NCBI RefSeq assembly: GCF_000247695.1
Contig: NW_004624855.1
Coordinates: 1,538,902-1,602,901, forward strand
Reading direction: 5' to 3'
DNA from: Heterocephalus glaber
Lineage: Eukaryota; Chordata; Mammalia; Rodentia; Bathyergidae
Length of the DNA: 64,000 nt
Made by a program: the position numbers and the translations under genes. The notes beneath the pieces were generated by a model. The model searched no databases, had not been told where the DNA came from, and saw only the letters and a list, made by a program, of their open reading frames with translations. Below are positions 35,684 to 47,800 of this stretch, one piece after another; positions within the stretch are counted from its first letter, which is position 1; each line of letters starts with the position of its first letter.

Positions 35684-36074
35684 ACATTTTAAATGTCCTG
35701 CTAACAATGTCTATATACATTCATTTTCTATCAATATCTAATGCCTCTTATTTCCAAGGCATGTGTAATAAGATGTTCTATTTTTTTTCCATAATCTAGT
35801 CTTTTAAGCCTCTTCCACACTCCTTGAGCTACATGCTTTCAAAGCTCACTTGAAGACTTTTATATTCTCACAATATGCGTAATCAACAATGGCCCAATCT
35901 TTTTTATTGGCAAAATTGTTATGATGAATAATTAAAACTGACTTAAAATTCCTTCCAACCTCAAACCTTTTCTTCTGGTGTGAAATTCTCATTCAATCAG
36001 AATTTTTTTTTATGTTTTTTGAGGTACAATGCTGAATTTTATTTCCCCAGGAATCAAAAATGAATAATTATAGC

Positions 36075-36245
36075 TATTCTCAAGTGCTTACCGTATATAA
36101 GGTACCATTCTTAGTGCTTACAGATATATGTCCATCTAGTCCCCACAAAAGGGTACACATTCTGTGAGCAACATGCATTTTGCAGTGGAGACCATAGCAT
36201 TAATAAGTGCAAAACTGCTTCTTCTGCCAAGGTCTGCTTTGCCTG
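36075..36245 (-). mobile_element. MIR SINE, antisense
   Basis: CAAGTGCTTACCGTATATAA with GGTACCATTCTTAGTGCTTA, then CATTTTGCAGTGGAGACC, follow MIR in reverse. Confidence 0.6.
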
Positions 36246-38700
36246 TGAATGATCTGATTTGATAGCAAGCATAGGTCTTTCAATATATGTTGACAGAATT
36301 GGAAACAAGATTGGTAAAACACAGGTAAAACAGCCTATTTCCAGAACCTCTGACAAACCCTTGCATAAAGGTATAAACTATGGGAAAAACATGGTAATTA
36401 TTCTGAAATATTTACTGTGTCTTTTCTGTGCCTGCTATTATTAGCATTCCATGTTAGGAATTATTTTGAAATGCCAAAGGATCCTCTCTATCTGCTCTTA
36501 ACACTGAGTATCACTCACTGATTTAGTGAAGCTTTGGGATTTTAGGTTGATTTGTCTTCAGGATGTTGTTCTAGAATTCACATGATGAAGACTCTGCATA
36601 ATATACTTACCATTTATCTATACTGAGCCCTGACAACATAGATTTTCTGTGCAGTTCTGGGGGAACAGCTCCTACCTTCCCTATGACATACCTTTGGTAT
36701 TGCTACTAGTGTCATCCAAATGTGTCTGGTTTGATTTTTGTTGTTGTTGTTTAATATTTAACTTTTCTTCTCCCAAGTCATTTTTCATATAATTCCAGTT
36801 TTCATCTAATCTTGAATGCAACTCTTTTTTCCATCAAATATGCTCACTCACTTACTGCAGTCCCTCAGGGCCTTGGATCTTTGTTGGCACTGTTGTTTGT
36901 TTGCCTGATCCTTTTGAGGTACAGAGGTATTCCTGATGCCCGGAGGGTTAAAAAGCCCAAGTTTCAGACAGCTAGTTAGCTAGCTAAACATAAAATACAA
37001 CAATAATGGTTCTTTTCTTGACTAATCTCCCAGATATACACAAAGAATCAACTCTATAATTCTTAAAACCACCTTGGGGAAAGCTGGCAAATATATTAAT
37101 AGATAAATTACCATAGAAGATATGCAGATGGTCAATACACACATTAAAAAGTTCAACATAATTAGTTGCTGAGGAATTATGGCTTTAAAGCCCAAAATAT
37201 AAAATGATCAGTACACATTCAAAAGAGATAAGAATATTAATTCATGAATTTCCAAAAAAGCAATTTGATAATTTATACTATAATCTCCAAAATATTTACA
37301 AAATGAGCCGAAGCCTATCGACACCCACATTCCTTGTGTGTCTGTCTGTCTGCCTCTTTGATATATGCAGCCTCTTCTACACCAAGTTCCTGTATCTTGC
37401 ATATTTGTAATAGTCACCATGAAAAGGCATTGAAAGCAGGATTTAAATTCCTGATGTGCTTGCAATCCAAAGCCAGTATTGTTTCTGCCTCAAAATCAAT
37501 TGAAATTAAATCAAAATTTTTATTTTCTGAAGTTAATGTTAAATTCTTTTCTGTATTGTTTTGGGAGATTGGTTAGCAAATTTTTTTTTAAAATTTATTT
37601 TTTTTATACTGTTTGCAATATCTCAAGATTAGATTCCTTGAGAGGAACTGGTTCATACATAACACATCTTAATTCATCACTTAGCAATTTTTATGCCTCT
37701 TCTTTTATTTGGAAGTATAAGGCAGTGTAAAGACAGCAGTCTACCTTCTCTAAGCAAAGCAACAGTGAAACCTCAGTGGCTTCTCACAGTGATGGTTTAT
37801 TTCTACTTGTGTCATACTCCATTGTGGGCTGGCTGTGTGCCTTTGTGACACACCATCATCCAGGACCCGAACTGCATCTTCTGCCACCTAGTGGGTTTCT
37901 TATCCTCACTGGCCTCCAGGTCCTTGCTGGGCTCTCTGCATGCAGTAGAATTGCTCAGGACCAGAGCAAACCATACTCCAACCTGGGGATATCATAAAGG
38001 CCCGACAAAGAGCCCCTAACTCCTTCCCACATTCCTTATAGCAGAACTCTGTCCTTTGGGGCCAGCTAACCAACCACATAGTGTGTGTACTGAGGGCTGG
38101 AAAGGGCCAGTGAGAGATAGGGTATGGCCATGTCCCCAGGAGAAAAAGCAAACAGGACTGTAAACATGTAGTGTTCCTAATACTGGTGCAAAGGATGGAG
38201 GAAGGCACGATTTATTGATGGCTTTTCAGCTTTCCTTTCCCTGCCTGCAACAGGAACAACACTCAATCAAGTCACTTCATTACCGGGAGTGACTGGTACA
38301 TGGACAAGGACCAGAAAAAGAGCTGTAGGACAAAATTGATAGTGTTCCAGAGCTCATTTCAGCTAGATCAACAAGGGCCTGACTGTTCGGTCATCTGTCT
38401 GGCTTTGGAATCACTGTCTTTGTAGAATCCTACCTCAGAAACATCAACAGGTTTTTATGCTTGAGGCACAAGTCTTTGGTGAGCTGCAAAGGCAGTGGTT
38501 CTCAACTCCTATGTGAATACTCCCCATAGCTTCACTCCCTTCACCTTCAGAAGGAGCCCCATGTCCAAGTGAACTTTAACCTGAGTCTTACTTTGCTTGA
38601 ATTTCTGCCCTTTTCCTTTTTTCTCACATCTTATTAAGTGGTTAAACACAAAAACTCTTAAGAATTTGTTTAGTCAGGGCAAAAGTAAACTATTTTTCAA
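36246..38700. other. Intronic sequence without recognised features
   Basis: Several open frames of 60-100 codons occur (for example 37204-37410 and 37776-37997 on +, 37906-38208 on -). None is recognisable. The block 37780-38200 is more G+C-rich and may be a decayed repeat. Confidence 0.45.
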
Positions 38701-40460
38701 ATATAATATTCTTTCTTATTGAAAGAGATCTGAAAAGATGCCTGTAAATGTTTAAGAGAGCTGCAAGACTTGTTCAAAAATAGCTCTCTTTAGGTTCTCT
38801 TCTTCTGTTTATTAAAATATGTCTTCATAGCATCACTGCCTATGTAGACTTCCCTAGACAATATAAAGACTCACCTGCTTTTGACTTTAATTGATGCTTG
38901 AAAGATTTTGCCAAATTTCTATCTCCAGAAGCATATAAATTCCAGTAGTAGACCTGGTCACAAAATTCTGAATAAATGTGGCTATTATTATGACATTCAG
39001 TGTCTTCATTCTTAGTTTTGTTCATTTGTTCGTTACACTAGCTGATGGCTCTCTCTATGTTTATCTTCCTCATCTCAGTTGTTATCAGGTGTGAAAATAG
39101 GTTATTATCTTTTTCATCAGTTAAATTTTGAGCAAATAATCAGAGATGTAAAGGCAAACTGCAAAAATGACCATAGATTGTCGCTTGGCTTATTGAACTT
39201 CTGTGAGAATTAGGGTCGTATGATTATGAAGCATAAAAAGCACAGTTCATTGCCTGTGTTGAATATCTTTCTTCCTTTATCATTGTTGTATGTATCACTG
39301 TCATCTGCTTCACCTGTGTCTTGTGAACAGCCCCTTTTCACAGTTTGTCCCTAGATTTGGATCAGAGCATGTGAATCACTGAAAACTACAGAAACAGAAG
39401 CTGACTAAACACGGCCAGAAACACATTGCTTAGTGCAAAGTTGGAGGCACAATGTTCAACACACTCTACTCTCTCTAATTTCTCAGGAAAAGGCTTGTGG
39501 GATGTATATTCATGGGCTACAGATTTTTGCAGCGAGGCACAACTTTATTTTGGAAGAAAGCAGAATCATGTGCAGCCTCTAGATAAAGAAAATTTAAGTT
39601 AGTTTGAGGCAGAAGTTGCTTTACATTTTAAATACTGTACACACTTTCCAAGTCAGACAGATGTTTGTTTTTAAATTGTTCTAGTTCTAGATTGTCCTCC
39701 TTCCTCACCTCCACTATGAACATCCTCCAAACGCAAATACTCAGAGCCTGCTTGTGCTGTGTGCAGTATTGTACATTACTTTGACCATTCTCACACACAC
39801 ACAAACTCACTCAGTAACTGTGATAAAACTTTATCTTTCCTCATTACATGATATCTTGTGTTAATGAAACTTCATGAAGAGAAATTTGTATGAGCTGGCG
39901 ACCTCCAACCATCTTTGAAATAATTAATAATGTGCTTAGAGGGGTTGATTTACATATTCATGAGAGTTTAGACTATTTGGTTCCTAAACAGAACAATGAA
40001 AATGTTTAATGTTTTGATTGCATACCAATTTAGCAGGAGGAGGAGTCATTTAATATTCTAATGTCAGTATGGATATAAATACAGAGTACCTGAACCAAGC
40101 AATTGTATTATGTCTCTCCAGTAAAATCTGAAAGCCACCCAGGTTATCTCATATCTTTTATTACTGATTCTACTCAGGAGTTTGAGATTAGTAATATTTT
40201 TGTAGTTTCTACTTTTTGGAGCTTTACCAGAAATTATCTATGTCAGAATTACATGTTTACAAAGGGAAACACCTTTGAAAGGCAATTGAAATACTCAAAG
40301 GAAAGAGGAGTGAGAAGAGCATTCAGGGAAGTGACATTATTTTGTCTAATGTCATTCTTATGGTCTCTTCTGTCTTCTCCCCCTTCTGCCACCAGTAGAA
40401 AGAGTAAGCTCCTTCTTAAGACTTACATGCAACAATTCTTCTGTAATTGGTCACTCTATT
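38701..40460. other. A+T-rich intron, possible MIR piece and a unique block
   Basis: GTGAGAATTAGGGTCG and AAAAAGCACAGTTCATTGCC at 39202-39256 are weakly MIR-like. The unique block 39900-40090 contains TTTACATATTCATGAGAGTT and shows no repeat character. Confidence 0.4.
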
Positions 40461-40461
40461 A

Positions 40462-40830
40462 TTTGCTTGGACTGTCATTAAAAAAAAGTAGCACAGATGG
40501 GGTGGCTTAAACAATAGAAATTTATTTTCTCACAACTGTGGAGGCTGAAAGTTCAGGATCAAGACATTGCCTTGGTTAGTACCTTCTGGGGACTTATACC
40601 TTTTCCCTTTGTCTTCATGTGGTTGTCCCTGTCTGAGTGTTCATCTCTAAATCTCCACTTCTTATTAAGATACCAGCCACCACTTACATAAAGACCCACC
40701 TAAACAGCCACCACTTGCCTTAGTCACCTATTTAAAGACCCTGTTTCCAGATACCATCCAATTGTAAGATACTGGGGCTAGGGCTCCTACAACTGAACTA
40801 GGGGAGTAACTCAATTCAGCCCCTTAATTT
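40462..40830 (-). mobile_element. MaLR/MLT-type LTR, antisense
   Basis: GGGTGGCTTAAACAATAGAA with ATTTATTTTCTCACAACTGT, then CTTCATGTGGTTGTCCCTGT, then AAAGACCCTGTTTCCAGATA follow the same LTR type as 9933-10376. The 135-codon open frame at 40103-40510 runs into it and is not a gene. Confidence 0.75.
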
Positions 40831-42100
40831 ACCTGCTAACACCACCTTCTAGATTCTGAAAGAGTTTTCAAATACTAAGTACTCACAAATTCAGACATGA
40901 TCAATTAAACATGAAGCCTAAATATGTAAATGTTGCTTCTGTATATAAAGCATCCTATATGTAAGGCTAAGCTACCTCTGTTCTCCATTCTCCCAAACTT
41001 CCTTTCCTATACTCAGTATCGAATGGTTTCTTGTGCATCAAAACTTTGTTCCTAAGGAATACAGAGGCCTTCTGCCAAGTGTATAATTTTAAAATCTGGA
41101 TCTCACCAGCAAATACAGTATTTTAGGGAGGACCCTCTTGACATTTCCATTATTTCTAAAAGTGAAAATGGAGTAATTTTATTTGAGGTGGTGATGGTTA
41201 AGATGGTATTTGCAGTCAAATCTCAGTCCTTGATTGATTGTCAAGATCTGAAACCTCTGAAAAAATTTTTATTTTTATTGTAGACTAAACTAGTATAACT
41301 AATAGATATAAGAATATAATGTCTTACACACAATTGCAACTTAGTACTTGCCCAGGTAGGTTATTTCAGGGAGGTGGGTAATATCTTCCAAGTAGTGTTT
41401 CTGCCTCACTGGGACTTGTCAGTATCTTCATGGTCAAGTCTGATTCCCACATTCAGAGTCAGCTAGCAGAGAAGAGAGAAACTGAAATTGTAAATGAGAC
41501 ATGCATCTTTCTTATAAACCCTGACCTATTGATGGCATGTACTTCATGATTCCCTAAACTAGGACATAGTCATTTGGCCATGCCTGTCTGAAGAGGACCG
41601 GGGTAATGTGGTCTAGATAAAGGCTGAGAATATGGAGAAAAGAATTTAGGTGAACACTTAGGAGTCTCCCTCAGAAAGATGTCTCTTTGGGGTCTTCAGA
41701 GTTCAGTTTCCACATGGCAAGCCTGACTGCAAGTGCATGATTCAGGAGCTGTGGGAAGAGTATGGAGTTTTAGTCAGATGGTGCTATTCAATTATGAATC
41801 TACTCTGCTTGATGCTGAGCTGACTTTTTCATTTTAAAATAAAAATAATTCTGAGTTCAACAATAATTAAATGAGATTTTATGTAAAAATGACTGACGGT
41901 TCTTGCTATGTAATGGGTGTGATTGGTTTCCAGTCATCACCAATTCATACACTCCAGTTTCAAAATGGATTCTAGAAATTTTTGACTCAAACAGGAAATT
42001 TGAAGCTGCAACTGAGGTTTAATTGAAGTTTTACAGTTACAAAGTAAAAATCTAATTTTCTTCTTGATATTTTCTACATCAATATATTGATAAATTATAG
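40831..42100. other. Intronic sequence, little recognised
   Basis: TTTTAAAATAAAAATAATTC and AACAATAATTAAATGAGATT at 41833-41877 are weakly MIR-like. Nothing else is identified. Confidence 0.45.
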
Positions 42101-42108
42101 AAATAAAT

Positions 42109-42193
42109 GGCCGGGGATTTAGCTCAGTGGTTTTGCCGCCTGCTGGGCAAGCGCAAGGACCCGAGTTCAATCCCCGGTACAAAAAAAAAAAAA
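42109..42193 (+). mobile_element. ID-like SINE (copy 13)
   Basis: GGCCGGGGATTTAGCTCAG, box B GAGTTCAATCC and a GGTAC-An tail are clear. Flanks AGAAATAAATG (42099-42109) and AGAAAGAAATG (about 42194) differ at one base. It is a well-preserved copy. Confidence 0.95.
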
Positions 42194-42492
42194 AGAAAGA
42201 AATGATTCCTTTGAATCAAGCATTAACATTATAGGAAGTATAAAGTATTACATAAACATTCAATTGTGAAAGCAACTACCTTGAAAGCTATTGAGCAAAG
42301 TTCTTATTAAAATTCTTAAATTGATGCTACAGGAGCAGATTTACCCAACTGTCTTTGATAGAAAGTAACACAGGTAAGAATGTCAGTAGCTGCAGCGCTC
42401 AGTCTTCTCTTGCTTATTGCTTCTGCTAGGCTGCTCTCACTGCATTTTGGGTATCACTTCTAAGTCCTTTCTCAAAAATTTTGTACTATAAA

Positions 42493-42574
42493 GGCTGAGG
42501 ATTTAGCTCAGTGATGCCGCTGTCTGCCTCACAAGCCCAAATTCCTGACTTCGATCCCTGGTACAAAAAAAAAA
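42493..42574 (+). mobile_element. ID-like SINE (copy 14)
   Basis: GGCTGAGGATTTAGCTCAG, box B-like GACTTCGATCC and GGTAC-An are present. The flanks read TTGTACTATAAA and TTGTGCTATAAA, a target duplication with one mismatch. Confidence 0.93.
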
Positions 42575-42599
42575 ATTTTTGTGCTATAAATCACCCATT

Positions 42600-44025
42600 A
42601 ATGAATAATGAGTTCTGCATATGCTTCTTGACTATAATTAAGTATAATACTGAGCAAATATGTAGTCTGAGACTTGAATCACTATATTCTAAGGGATTTG
42701 AGAGGTACCCTAAAAGAAGTGAGCTTCAAAATTCAAGCCAATGTAATATAGGAAGAAAATTTTACAACTCTCATATAAACTAGCTTTGTATGTCATCCTT
42801 TAAATTTTGTGTTTATATATTTTCATTTAAATGTACATAAAACAGAAGTAGTACTTTTATTAAATCAATACTAGTATTCATTCTCAATGTTTTCCTTTTA
42901 TTGTTAATTGGTAAATGGTTCTCAACAAAAATGTTGGAGAACAGTGATCTAGACTTTAAGCTTTTCAAACTTTTTGGAGTACTACCCACAAAAAATAGAT
43001 ATATTTTATGCCAAGATCATTAAACTGACAAATTATGTAAATATGTGTAATTGAAAAAATTCACAAAATAATACTTTCTGACTATATGTGACACAGTCTG
43101 ATATTTTTAGTTTTAATTTATTTCAGATGCATTTGAACTGTCTCATACAAGTAAAATCTCAGTCCTATTTTAAGGACCTTCAACAGAACTCCATAACTTC
43201 CCCCAGGATCTCACTTCCAGTATCACAGATCCTTGTGTTCACTTATCTCAAGTATCAGAAATCCCTGGTTTATGTGGTTTTTAAGCATAACTCATGGCTT
43301 ACTCTGAAGAAAAAAATTCATTAGATTTGAGCAAAGGAAAATGAGATGATCAATTTATTCTTCCAATGAAGTCATTTTTAAAAAGCTAAAAAACAAATTT
43401 TGATACATCTGAATTCACAAAAAACAAGTTTCAAATATGCATTTTAGTTTTGGAAATCTATTATGGAAGATAGAGATAACCTGGACACTCTAGGGACATA
43501 TTCTCAGCTGACTCCCCACCCAGATCACATCTGGTCAAGGGAGTGTCACCTCCCCGATGCAGTGGCTGGCAAACACCTACCTTTCTCCACTCCTACCCCA
43601 GACGGGACCACTGCTGCTTCACATTTGGAACAGTAATTCTTGAAGAAGCATATTTAAAACTGTCTTAATAGCCTAAACTAATTGTGACTTGTAGCAGCAT
43701 TGATTTCTTACTGTGTGATAATTTCTGAGCAAATTCCCTGTACATCCTTAGATGTTCATCAGAAACACAATGGCTGATGTTGCACCTCTGTCTCTGAGTG
43801 ACATTTTTTCTCCCCTGCTGCTCTCTCTGTGGAAATGGTAATAATTTGTCATAGAGTTTATTTTTTCAAACCTGCAACAAAATATCTTCATTAGTTAACA
43901 TCTTACTTATTCCTCAAATTAGAATACTATTGTAGAAATAGTGTGAAATCCAAGTCATGAAGTTGCTCTTGGGTATATTCCTAACTAAACACCTAGTTAA
44001 TTTGGTCAAATTACCTACTAGCAAG
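42600..44025. other. A+T-rich intron without recognised features
   Basis: No gene or clear repeat is seen. Confidence 0.5.
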
Positions 44026-44029
44026 TGGA

Positions 44030-44575
44030 TAATGGGAAATATTCTTGCATGTATTACTTCATTGAAGCCTCACAGTGATTCAGTGTTGTGATTTAGGTCT
44101 AAAATGACCCCAAAAGTCTCATGTGTTCAGAAAAGGGGCTTTTGGAAGATGAATGGATAACTGGGGCCCTGCATTCCTCAGTGGATTAATCCATTAATGA
44201 GGTTATAGATGAATGTGCCTTTAGGAGGTGAGGCCTGATTGGAGAAGGTAGGTCACTGGGGTATGACCTGAAAGGGTGTGTTCTTGCTCAGGCTTCATTC
44301 TTCTTTCTCTGTCTCCTAGCTGCCATGAGGTGAGGTAGCACTCTGCTACCCTACCCTTCCACCATGCAGTTTTTCCATTGGATCCAGCCAACTATGGCCT
44401 CGATCTATTGAAATCATGATCCAAATAAACCTCTAATCCTTGAAGTTGTGGGTGTTAGTTATTTGTCCCAGTTACAGGATATGACAAATGCAGGTGTGAG
44501 TCATATTGATAGTCCCATCTTGTAGATGAGGAAACTAAGTCTCTCAGAAGCTAAGTCTAAAGATAACTCTGTGTG
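44030..44575 (-). mobile_element. MIR SINE, antisense, split by an LTR
   Basis: The left part (44050-44093) reads TGTATTACTTCATTGAAGCC with CTCACAGTGATTCAG. The right part (44487-44575) reads AGTCCCATCTTGTAGATGAG with GAAACTAAGTCTCTCAGAAG. These are adjacent in the antisense MIR consensus and are separated here by a 393-bp LTR. Confidence 0.72.
44094..44486 (+). mobile_element. MaLR (MST-like) LTR, inserted in a MIR
   Basis: TGTTGTGATTTAGGTCTAAA, then AGTCTCATGTGTTCAGAAAA, then TTAGGAGGTGAGGCCTGATT, then AATAAACCTCTAATCCTTGA, ending near ATATGACA, follow an MST-class LTR. No internal region is present. Confidence 0.78.
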
Positions 44576-44823
44576 ACTCTAAGGATAATTTTCTGCCACC
44601 ACCTTTTATTCATGAAATGTGTTTCATATCCAGGGCCTCTTTCACCTCAAACATACTGTGATCCTTGGCTTTGGGCCCCTAAACCAAGTCCTAGCATTTA
44701 CTGCTTCTATGAAATTGAACAGACTCAATGTGAACAAACACAATCAAATCAGTGAATAAAGAAAGTACCTATTAATGGATATGAAAGGTACAGTGGCATC
44801 TCAGTCTCTCTGGAGTGTTTTTA

Positions 44824-44912
44824 CTTTTTTTTTTTTGGTACCAGGGATCAAACTCGGGACCTTGGGCTTTCGAGGCAGGCACCAGAACCACTGAGCCAAA
44901 TCCCTGGCCCTC
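44824..44912 (-). mobile_element. ID-like SINE, antisense (copy 15)
   Basis: A T run is followed by GGTACCAGGGATCAAACTCG and then ACTGAGCCAAATCCCTGGCC. The 11-base target duplication GAGTGTTTTTA is at 44813-44823 and 44913-44923. Confidence 0.95.
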
Positions 44913-45175
44913 GAGTGTTTTTAGATACGATTTATCAAACTAGGTTCCATGGAAACACAAGGAGACATTGTCCATAAGGCATATCAAGGCTTATTGTATA
45001 CTGAAATGAATGTGTAGTCAGCAAAAATTCATAATTTGTGTCTGTGATAGTAACTAAGTGTCCTATTTCAATAATTTCCCAAAGTCACACCAGGCAACAT
45101 AGAGGGAGGCCTACAGACTTTAAGTCATAGCAGAAACTGTTTAAAAACATTTTAGTTTTTTAAAATATTATATTA

Positions 45176-45267
45176 GGGCCAGGGATTTAGCTCAGTGGTT
45201 CGGGCTCCTGCCGCACAAGCGCAAGGTCCTGAGTTTGATCCCCAGTACCAAAAACAAAACGAACAAA
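45176..45267 (+). mobile_element. ID-like SINE (copy 16)
   Basis: GGGCCAGGGATTTAGCTCAG, box B-like GAGTTTGATCC and an AGTACC-plus-A-rich tail. The 14-base target duplication AAAATATTATATTA is at 45162-45175 and 45268-45281. Confidence 0.95.
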
Positions 45268-45281
45268 AAAATATTATATTA

Positions 45282-46955
45282 TTTTGAAGGATGAGTAAAA
45301 GAACTATACATTTTGTATTGTGAGTTAAAATGGCATTACTGCAAACTGACAAAGATCAAATTTCAATTGCTTGTTGTAGTTGGCTTAGAGGGAAAACTTG
45401 AGTTTGTTAGTATTAAAACACTGTCTTGTGAAGTAGAATACTAGGCTCTAAAATAGTAGGACCTAGAAGTAAAAGAATTTTGGGCACTTCACTTTCTAAA
45501 ACAACTCAAAGCAATTTTTCTTTTGGATTTTCTACTATTTGAATTTGAGCATGCTCGTTTAAGTTAGACTGTTTACTTTCTGTTATTCACTTCAGTGAGA
45601 TCAGTGAGGAGGCTTTATTGTTCATATATAACCAAGCAAGTGGTAAAAGTCCTTGGTTTCAGATGGAGTAAGATCTCTTGAATGAATTACCATCAGCATC
45701 ATTGGAATTTATTTGCCTAATGCAGCACTTTAGAAGGTGCTGTTTGTGAAATAGGCTCCTGTTCCAGTCTATGTGCTGCTCCTGCAGCTGTTAACCACCC
45801 ATAGAAAGAGTAACTACCTATCAAGTGTGCTTAACTGTACATTCATGCTAAGGATAACACTCTGTGTATAAATCAACAACAGCTACATTCAAACTTTACT
45901 TTCCAAAGCAAACCTCTAGGCTGCAATTTTGCCATTCTTCATTCTGATCTAAAAATAAAAATAAATCAAGGTAGAAAAACAGCTCTAAAGCTGATAATGA
46001 GATTCACAACCAGCTAAGACATAATCTAAATCATCTGAAAATTTTAAAGACCTATTTTTTTACTTTCCACTCTGCCTAAAACCTAGGAAACCCCAGTGCA
46101 GGGTAAGGAGCCCATCCTGCCATTTGAAGGCGAAGGCAGCACAGGTGGCTTGTTTGTCATAATCCGTGCCCCAGGGAATGAGATGTGGTCCTGGGAATGC
46201 TAACAGAGCACAGAAAATTGTGCAAGCTATTGGGGAGATAATAACAGTTAATAAGGATGTGCTGTTTATCAGTGAGACTGAAATGAGACTCAAGTAAATA
46301 ACAAGCATTTCACAAAATTACCCTATTACATATTTAACCACTCCAAGGCATCCTAGTCTCCAGGGAAAAATAGCAAGCATTTTACAAAATTGCTTATAAT
46401 TGTGAATTGTGTATTTGTGAAGGAACCCAGTGTAGTTTTAGGAGGCACATTTGTCAGAGCTTAGCAATGGAGATTTTTTTAAGGACTTTGGATAAAGGGA
46501 AAACATTTGCAGTGCTTTTCTGATGCCAATAAAATATGTCTTTAAGAATATTTGACATACTATTTTAGAAAAGACTACAGAGTTTTGATGCCTGAGGGAT
46601 TTAATACTAAGTACCTTAAATTGAAGGCATTTAGCTATTGTTTTAAGAACACATCTTCCTTCTGAGAGTGTAACTACATTGTAGGGAGGCAGATTTCTAA
46701 GTTGCAAATATTAGTGATTTCTTATTACAGAAAGCACTACAATAAGTTTGCTACTTTGGTTTTCTTATAAACATATAAATTTCCCGAATTCTTAAAATTT
46801 ATATAATTAGCTTAAAGTAATTTTCTTCTAACATGGAAATAGACCTTAATTTTCATTCAAAAAAAAGATATTCATGCTTACATTTTTGGGAAATGTGTTG
46901 TATTGTGGCATCTTATTGAATAACAAGATAAAATTTATATCACCCTGGTAAAAAT
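45282..46955. other. Intronic sequence without recognised features
   Basis: Open frames at 46060-46308 and 46438-46707 (-) have no recognisable product. Confidence 0.5.
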
Positions 46956-46960
46956 AAAGA

Positions 46961-47152
46961 AGCCACATGTGGTGGTACATACCTGTAATCCCAGCACTCC
47001 AGGAGGCCGAGGTAGGGAGATTCAAAGTTTCAGTCCAGCCTGGGAAACTTGGCAAGATGCTATCTCAAAATAAAAAATACAAGATAAAAAGGCCTGGGGA
47101 TGTAACTCAGTGACAAGGCCATGGTTCAATCCTCAATACTGGGGGTGGGTGG
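46961..47152 (+). mobile_element. B1+ID composite SINE (B4-like)
   Basis: The left half is 7SL-derived: GTGGTACATACCTGTAATCC with CAGCACTCCAGGAGGC, then CCAGCCTGGGAAACTTGG. The right half is tRNA-derived: GGCCTGGGGATGTAACTCAG followed by GGTTCAATCCTCAATACTGG. This fusion is typical of B4 in rodents. A G-rich tail replaces the usual A tail. Confidence 0.85.
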
Positions 47153-47559
47153 GGCGGGGAGGACTTTTGCATAGGGCTCTGCATTTGTGCAGTGTGTCCC
47201 TAGATCCCTAGGATCTTAGCATCCTGTCTGTTTTGTAAGAAACCGTATCTGCCACATTCCAGGCTCTGTTTGAGTTAAAGGAGGAAACTAGTCACAGAAT
47301 AGATAAGCTAGTTCTTTTAAAAGGGGTCAAAAGCTTTCATTAAAAGCCAAGGGACCATGTAATTACTGATTCAGGTAAGATGTGGTAGCCTGGAAAGGAA
47401 TCCTACCAAAAGGGACATTCTGGGATGCAATCTATGAACAACAGGGACTAAAACAAGTTCCAGCGACAAAAAGAGACCACTGAGGCTCTTCCAACAAAAC
47501 AGTGAGAGTAACTAGAGACCAGATGGGGCAGGGCCCACAGGCTTGCCCGGAGCATTTGG

Positions 47560-47800
47560 GGAGAAATTGGCCCCTGGAAGCTTAAAGTAGGAGTGAGGTC
47601 TGGACCACATTTGCATTTTCAAAAGCCCGAAAGAGAAAGCAACATGATTGCTAGAAGACCTGTGTGGAGAACAAAGACCAGGAGGGAGAGGTTAGTGCAC
47701 TGCAGCTGAGGACAGGCCATCTGGCCCAGGACAGTGGCTGTGCTGCTGTTGGAGCTGGAAGGAAATGTGCTCATCATCCCTGAGTTACTGGACAGCTAGA
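47560..47800 (-). mobile_element. Possible L2 fragment, antisense
   Basis: GACCACATTTGCATTTTCAA, then TGTGTGGAGAACAAAGACCA, follow an antisense L2 segment. It is short and diverged. Confidence 0.45.

Noticed and set aside
40103..40510. 135-codon open frame
   Set aside because: It runs into an antisense LTR and has no recognisable motif.
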